Source: an uncultured Parafilimonas sp. (GTDB taxonomy: Bacteria; Bacteroidota; Bacteroidia; Chitinophagales; Chitinophagaceae). Taken from it: DNA of 11,461 nucleotides. The position numbers and the translations under genes are program-made. The notes under the pieces were generated by a model, which saw only the letters and a list, made by a program, of their open reading frames with translations, made no database searches and was not told where the DNA came from. Below are positions 7,864-11,461 of this stretch, piece by piece (position 1 is the first letter of the stretch; each line of letters opens with the position of its first letter). The stretch spans positions 1 to 11,461 of the forward strand of contig CALAGJ010000163.1 in NCBI GenBank assembly GCA_937892395.1, written 5' to 3'.

Positions 7864-7911
7864 CAAATTTATTTTTGTGTAGTTATCCGGTTAGTGTGCT
7901 ATGGTTAGTGT
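7864..7911 (-). promoter_or_regulatory. Possible control region of the acetyltransferase gene
   Basis: On the minus strand TAAATTTG (7871-7864) exactly fits the Bacteroidota -7 pattern TAnnTTTG and lies 6 bases before the ATG at 7857, which would give an almost leaderless transcript. No -33 TTG is present. At that place is a direct repeat: GGTTAGTGT (plus strand) at 7889-7897 and again at 7903-7911, 14 bases apart. It could be an activator site replacing the missing -33 element. All of this is inference from short motifs in AT-rich DNA. Confidence 0.25.
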
Positions 7912-7969
7912 TGTATTTTGATAATGTTGTTTTGCACATTCAATTCATAATTGTAATACAAAGAAGAAG

Positions 7970-8254
7970 TTATTTTTTTAGACTTGCAAATACATCTATT
8001 TCATCCCTAAATGAATTTCCTGTTACATCTTGCATCAACTCAGAAATAGATTGATGCGTTCAATCCCCTATTAATAGGTGTAAATGATCTGACATTCCAT
8101 TTATGCACACCATTTTGTGAATATTGTTTTGAACAATACCTGTTATATATTTATACTACTGATCTTTCCAAGAAACATAAATAACTCTATCCCTATATTT
8201 TACTGCCACAATAAAATAAATATGAATTTGAGTGTAAGTGTTAGTGTTTGGCAT
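7970..8254 (-). pseudogene. Decayed IS200/IS605 Y1 (HUH) transposase
   Basis: Read on the minus strand from ATG at 8254, one frame gives MPNTNTYTQIHIYFIVAVKY, then RDRVIYVSWKDQ, a TAG at codon 33 (8158-8156), YKYITGIVQNNIHKMVCING, MSDHLHLLIG, a TGA at codon 65 (8062-8060), and SISELMQDVTGNSFRDE up to TAA at 7972-7970. This is the recognisable Y1_Tnp fold: DHLHLL holds the HUH metal-binding motif (His57, His59), and GMSDHLH and SISELMQD are family blocks. Two internal stops kill it. The 94-codon frame is also far shorter than the usual 150 or so: after GNS (codons 79-81) the text seems to jump to FRDEIDVFASLKK, like the family C-terminus. The WQ-GYGAFSY block and the catalytic tyrosine are missing, which suggests an internal deletion near 8012. 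Family identification is confident; the deletion is inferred from remembered homologues. Confidence 0.85.
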
Positions 8255-8268
8255 GGCAGGTATATGTG

Positions 8269-8286
8269 GTGCCGTCTCCACGGGAC
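8269..8286. repeat. Imperfect hairpin upstream of the transposase pseudogene
   Basis: GTGCCGT (8269-8275) and ACGGGAC (8280-8286) pair over 7 bases with one mismatch around a CTCC loop. It lies 15 bases 5' of the transposase ATG on the minus strand, where IS200 elements carry hairpins in their left end. Confidence 0.4.
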
Positions 8287-8302
8287 TAAAAATCGATTTT
8301 TA
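8287..8302. repeat. Perfect 16-base palindrome TAAAAATCGATTTTTA
   Basis: The sequence is identical on both strands. It directly abuts the 8269-8286 hairpin and sits upstream of the IS200 fossil. It may be part of the element's end or a regulator-binding site; with a centre of ATCGAT and AT arms it could also arise by chance in such DNA. Confidence 0.4.
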
Positions 8303-8326
8303 CATTACCATTCCTACCAAAATTTT

Positions 8327-8341
8327 ATCCCTAAAAGGGAT
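8327..8341. repeat. Small hairpin ATCCC-TAAAA-GGGAT
   Basis: A perfect 5-bp stem around TAAAA lies about 75 bases 5' of the transposase pseudogene start. From memory, a TTTTATCCC...GGGATTT block often precedes this transposase type in Bacteroidota, so it may mark the outer end of the element. No run of T follows on either strand that would make it a strong terminator. Confidence 0.35.
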
Positions 8342-8410
8342 TTGTATTGACATAAAAAAAATTAATTGAAATTTATTCTTGGGGTGTGCTGAATAAAATT
8401 ATTCTTTTTT

Positions 8411-8481
8411 GTGTATTCCGCACAGCGGAAATAGATAAAAGTCTTCGCTTTGGTGTATTCCGCAAAGCGGGAATAGATAAA
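8411..8481. repeat. 42-base-period tandem repeat with nested inverted repeats
   Basis: A 29-base core (8411-8439 and 8453-8481) occurs twice with a 42-base period and 27 of 29 bases identical. It starts GTGTATTCCGC and ends ATAGATAAA. Copy one holds a perfect stem TTCCGC-ACA-GCGGAA (8416-8430). Copy two holds CCGC-AAA-GCGG (8460-8470) and can instead pair CGCTTTG (8446-8452) with CAAAGCG (8463-8469). The period is 14 codons, so the minus strand reads as a repeated peptide (FIYSRFAEYTK, FIYFRCAEYTK). That frame only opens with a TTG, so it is treated as a by-product of the repeat. Confidence 0.7.
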
Positions 8482-8482
8482 T

Positions 8483-8786
8483 TCTCCATTTTTATATACC
8501 ACCATATCTGCGGAAAAGGAAATATCTATTTTTAATGATTTATACAGATGTGCAGAAAATTTAAAAATTTGATAATCGGCAGCTAAATCATAATGACTTA
8601 CCCTTTGTTTGTATTGTTGTTGTAAGAACGGAAATATCAAATGAATTTATGTATTGGGATGTAGAAAAAAAATACTGCAAACCGTACCATTTAGCAAGGG
8701 AACTGTTCGCATTCGTACACCAATTTTTTACTGAAATAGCTGAAACCCTTTACAGTCGTCTGTTTGCAAACTGGCATAATGCTTGA
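8483..8786 (+). pseudogene. Possible decayed gene of unknown family
   Basis: Two overlapping plus-strand frames read like one protein broken by a frameshift. The first (8483-8572) contains TISAEKEISIFNDLYRCAEN and stops at TGA 8570-8572. The second (8565-8786) contains NDLPFVCIVVVRTEISNEF, then KKYCKPYHLARELFAFVHQF, and ends LFANWHNA at TGA 8784-8786. The second has no start codon before ATG 8649, from which only 45 residues would be made. Its composition (amphipathic helices, Trp and His near the end) is more protein-like than chance frames, but no family was recognised. It lies between IS200 debris and the permease gene. A competing minus-strand frame across the same bases starts with TTG and runs into the tandem repeat; it seems less likely. 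Confidence 0.3.
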
Positions 8787-8832
8787 AAATTTTTTGTTGT
8801 ATATTTTTAATAATATAGTTTAATTTTAAATT

Positions 8833-11250
8833 ATGCTTACAAATTATTTCAAAATAGCCTGGCGTAGTATCCAAAAAAACAGGACTTATACTTTTATTAA
8901 TGTACTGGGCTTGTCTGTGGCTGTAGCTGCATGTCTTACAATTTTTTTAGTGGTACAATATGAAACAAGCTATGATAATTTTTGGGCCGATCATGAAGAT
9001 ATGTATCAAATTGTAACCAAAGACATTGATGCAGATGGAGAAGGTTTTACAAGTGGCGTACAGTTTCCGGCCATTAAATTTTTAAGACAGGATTATCCAC
9101 AAATTACTTTTGGAGAAATCATTCAGAACTATGGATCGCAGGTTACGGTAACGGATGCATCGGGCATTAAAAATGAAAAAAAATTTTTGGAAGAAACTGG
9201 AATATTTTATGCTGACCCTGAGCTGTTCAAAATCTTTGAAGTACAATGGCTGAGTGGCAATAAAGATGTGCTGTATATACCTGAAGCAGTTGTGCTGAGT
9301 AAGGCAATGGCTGAAAAATATTTTGGCTCTTGGCAGCAGGCTGTGAATGGATACATAAAGTTAGACAATAGCAACAATATAAAACAGGTGTTGGGCATAT
9401 TTGAAGATCTGCCAAACAATAGTGATTTCCCTTTCAAATTGGCTGCCTCTTATAAGGGCTGGCTTGCAGTGGATGGACCAGACTGGGGTGCAGATGGTTG
9501 GGGTAGTACCAGTAGCAATCACAATGTGTATATGAAAACTTCGGCAGGATTTAATACGGCAAGTTTTAATCAATACCTGCAAGGCTTTCAAAAAAAATAC
9601 AATACAGAAAAAGAAGACAATAAGAGAACGCATTTTCTACAACCGCTTAGCAATATTCACTTTGATGATCGTTTTTCTAATAATGGGGATCATATCACTA
9701 CAAAAACTACACTATATACCTTAGTTTTTATTGGCCTACTCATCCTACTTATGGCCTGTATCAACTTCATCAATCTATCTTCTGCACTGGCAGTAAAAAG
9801 AAGTAAAGAAGTGGGTGTAAGAAAAGTGATGGGCAGTACCAGAAATCAACTGAGGCTGCAGGTGTATGCGGAAACCTTTTTAGTTGTATTTGCCGCAGTG
9901 CTTTTGTCCATGTTTATGACCTGGTTTATTTTACCCTATATCAAATATTTGGTGGCAGAGCAAAACCCAATAGCATTATTGAATACAGGCAGTATATTAT
10001 TCTTATTGGCAGTAATGCTTGTGGTTACTATGCTTTCCGGAGGATATCCTGCCTTTATATTAAGCCGCTTTAAGCCGGTGGAAGCCATTAAGAATAAAAT
10101 TAATGCAGCCAAAGTGGGCAGCATATCTCTACGCCGCTCATTAGTAGTATTGCAGTTTGCATTTTCACAAATTTTAATCATTTGCACTGTTATCGCTATA
10201 AGCCAAATGAACTTTATAAATAATGCAGATTTAGGATATAATAAAGAAGCATTGCTCATGGTGCATGCCTCCACAGATAGTATTGTATTGGCAAGACAAC
10301 AAGCATTTAAAAATGCATTACTTTCCAATAAAGATGTGCAGGATGTAAGCTTTAGCTTTGATGCACCAAGCAGTGAAAACTCATGGCAAAGCAATTTTGC
10401 TTTTGACAATTTTGATAAGGACAAAGACTTTGATTTGACAATAAAATTTGGTGATGCTGCCTATCTTAGTACCTACAATTTACAATTGCTGGCAGGTAGA
10501 TTTTATATTTATTCAGATTCGGTTTCCGGCTATGTAGTGAATGAAACTTTTATAAAGAAATGTGGATTAAAAAATCCCGCTGATGCCATTGGCAAACTAC
10601 TGAGAGTGGGTGGCAACAATCCTCAGGAAGTGATAGGTGTTGTTAAAGATTTCAAACTGCAAAGTATGCGGGAAGAAGTGCCACCAATAGCATTGTTTCC
10701 CAATAAAAAATATTCCGCAAGTGCGGGCATAAAATTTAAGTCTGCCAATCTTTCTGCTACTATGAAAAGTGTGGAATCCATCTGGAATCAATTCTATCCT
10801 GAATATGTTTTTCAGGGAGAATTTTTAAATGAAAGCATTCAGAAATTTTATTTGCAAGAGCAAAGATTGAGTCTGCTGTATAAAATATGTGCAGCACTTG
10901 CCATATTGATTAGTTGCTTGGGTTTATACGGTCTAATATCATTTATGGTAGTTCAAAAAACAAAGGAAGTAGGCATCAGAAAAGTGCTGGGTGCAAGTAT
11001 ATCCGGCATCATGTATTTATTTGCAAAAGAGTTTACCATCCTTATTGTCATTGCATTTGCGCTGGCCATACCATCTTCATTGTACATGATGCAAGACTGG
11101 CTCAAAAACTTTGTGTATCGGATAGATATTGGCATTGGCGTATTTATAATAGCAGTATTGGTATCTGTGGCCATAGCCTGGTTGACTGTAGGCTACAAAG
11201 CATATAAAGCGGCTACGGTAAACCCTGTAAAGAGCTTGAAAAGCGAATAG
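8833..11250 (+). CDS. MacB/FtsX-type ABC transporter permease
   Basis: The 805-residue protein has the double layout of Bacteroidota ABC permeases. TM1 (about 21-42) is followed by a MacB-like periplasmic core (about 43-290), TM2 (293-316), TM3 (347-371) and TM4 (386-409), then TM5 (434-457), a second periplasmic core (458-680), TM6 (683-706), TM7 (733-753) and TM8 (766-788). Both FtsX domains keep the cytosolic coupling motif: RSKEVGVRKVMGST at 323-336 and TKEVGIRKVLGASI at 709-722. The N-terminus MLTNYFKIAWRSIQKNRTYTFINVLGL is typical of the family. The ATG at 8833 is preceded by AT-rich DNA without a Shine-Dalgarno, normal for this phylum. It should sit in the inner membrane and use ATP hydrolysis by a separate ATPase for mechanical work or efflux. 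No ATPase gene is in the window. The substrate is unknown, and the family includes both peptide/antibiotic exporters and envelope mechanotransmitters. Confidence 0.93.
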   Translation: MLTNYFKIAWRSIQKNRTYTFINVLGLSVAVAACLTIFLVVQYETSYDNFWADHEDMYQIVTKDIDADGEGFTSGVQFPAIKFLRQDYPQITFGEIIQNYGSQVTVTDASGIKNEKKFLEETGIFYADPELFKIFEVQWLSGNKDVLYIPEAVVLSKAMAEKYFGSWQQAVNGYIKLDNSNNIKQVLGIFEDLPNNSDFPFKLAASYKGWLAVDGPDWGADGWGSTSSNHNVYMKTSAGFNTASFNQYLQGFQKKYNTEKEDNKRTHFLQPLSNIHFDDRFSNNGDHITTKTTLYTLVFIGLLILLMACINFINLSSALAVKRSKEVGVRKVMGSTRNQLRLQVYAETFLVVFAAVLLSMFMTWFILPYIKYLVAEQNPIALLNTGSILFLLAVMLVVTMLSGGYPAFILSRFKPVEAIKNKINAAKVGSISLRRSLVVLQFAFSQILIICTVIAISQMNFINNADLGYNKEALLMVHASTDSIVLARQQAFKNALLSNKDVQDVSFSFDAPSSENSWQSNFAFDNFDKDKDFDLTIKFGDAAYLSTYNLQLLAGRFYIYSDSVSGYVVNETFIKKCGLKNPADAIGKLLRVGGNNPQEVIGVVKDFKLQSMREEVPPIALFPNKKYSASAGIKFKSANLSATMKSVESIWNQFYPEYVFQGEFLNESIQKFYLQEQRLSLLYKICAALAILISCLGLYGLISFMVVQKTKEVGIRKVLGASISGIMYLFAKEFTILIVIAFALAIPSSLYMMQDWLKNFVYRIDIGIGVFIIAVLVSVAIAWLTVGYKAYKAATVNPVKSLKSE

Positions 11251-11461
11251 GGCTTATAAAATCTTTGTTTTTTTGTCTATTTAATTGAGCTGATTTCATT
11301 GTGTGAGCCCCGTTATTCTACTTCTTTTCAAAGTATTATTTTGTGTTTTATATCATTCGTCAATGAGCCTTTTGTGGCTGATGATGAAATAGAAGTTTTA
11401 GAAATATTTTTAGAAGTACTGATTTAATCACCCCAAAATAAATACTATTATCATTAGCAAA
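11251..11461. other. Non-coding end of window
   Basis: No convincing gene, RNA or terminator hairpin is visible after the permease stop. One plus frame (11260-11427) has no start codon and ends in an acidic run (NEPFVADDEIEVLEIFLEVL). It may be chance or the tail of a lost gene. Confidence 0.4.

Larger units (their letters stand above)
7970..8341 (-). mobile_element. Fossil IS200/IS605-family insertion
   Basis: The span covers the dead transposase frame (8254 to 7970) and the hairpin-rich stretch before its start (8255-8341), which is where IS200-type elements keep subterminal hairpins. The true ends were not found: these elements have no terminal inverted repeats and make no target duplication, so the limits given are approximate. 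The opposite end, below 7970, shows only a weak CAATT/AATTG stem at 7941-7953. The element can no longer move by itself. Confidence 0.55.

Noticed and set aside
8117..8350. Plus-strand frame of 77 codons
   Set aside because: It lies opposite the IS200 transposase pseudogene, which explains the coding-like composition.
8411..8481. Two repeat copies considered as a CRISPR array
   Set aside because: There are only two copies, the interval between cores is 13 bases, and the repeats carry stems typical of intergenic repeats; no cas gene is present.
8362..8640. Minus-strand frame of 92 codons with repeated FIY-RxAEYTK peptides
   Set aside because: It begins with TTG, its C-terminal half is the translated tandem repeat, and its N-terminal half overlaps a more protein-like plus-strand frame. 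It is explained as a by-product of the repeat.
9936..10424. Minus-strand frame of 162 codons
   Set aside because: It is a shadow of the permease gene, whose membrane helices and paired motifs are clear on the plus strand.

Overview
The window looks like chromosomal DNA of a Bacteroidota species, most likely near Chitinophagaceae. This is inferred from AT-rich DNA, a TonB-receptor-like barrel paired with a giant TPR protein, an FtsX/MacB-type permease of about 800 residues, a TAnnTTTG-like promoter, and a fossil of a Bacteroidota-type IS200 transposase. No species can be named.

Layout. (1) 130-2296, plus strand: two genes one base apart. The first is a three-helix membrane protein of unknown function. 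The second has an SH3-like N-terminus and a lysozyme/transglycosylase-like C-terminus but no signal peptide. (2) 2315-6989, minus strand: an operon of a 1012-residue periplasmic TPR protein followed 4 bases later by a plugless outer-membrane beta-barrel protein. A near-consensus Bacteroidota promoter lies upstream. The two blocks converge with only 18 bases between them. (3) 6990-7416: non-coding, with the operon promoter, a leader hairpin, a DnaA-box-like 9-mer and a GC-rich structured island that looks like a dispersed repeat. (4) 7417-7857, minus: a GNAT acetyltransferase. (5) 7858-8832: a gene graveyard with an IS200/IS605 Y1 transposase pseudogene (two internal stops and an apparent internal deletion), hairpins near its 5' end, a 42-base tandem repeat with nested inverted repeats, and a possible decayed plus-strand gene. 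(6) 8833-11250, plus: an ABC-type permease with two MacB/FtsX halves and no ATPase gene in the window. The last 211 bases hold no convincing gene.

How the genes work together. The TPR and barrel proteins are probably made together and act in the periplasm and outer membrane. The 130-2296 pair joins an inner-membrane protein to a probable peptidoglycan-active enzyme and is the best candidate here for an undescribed system. The permease probably works with an ATPase encoded elsewhere. Two usable starts were decided by eye: the barrel and acetyltransferase genes have in-frame TTG codons upstream, but the ATG starts at 3946 and 7857 fit better.
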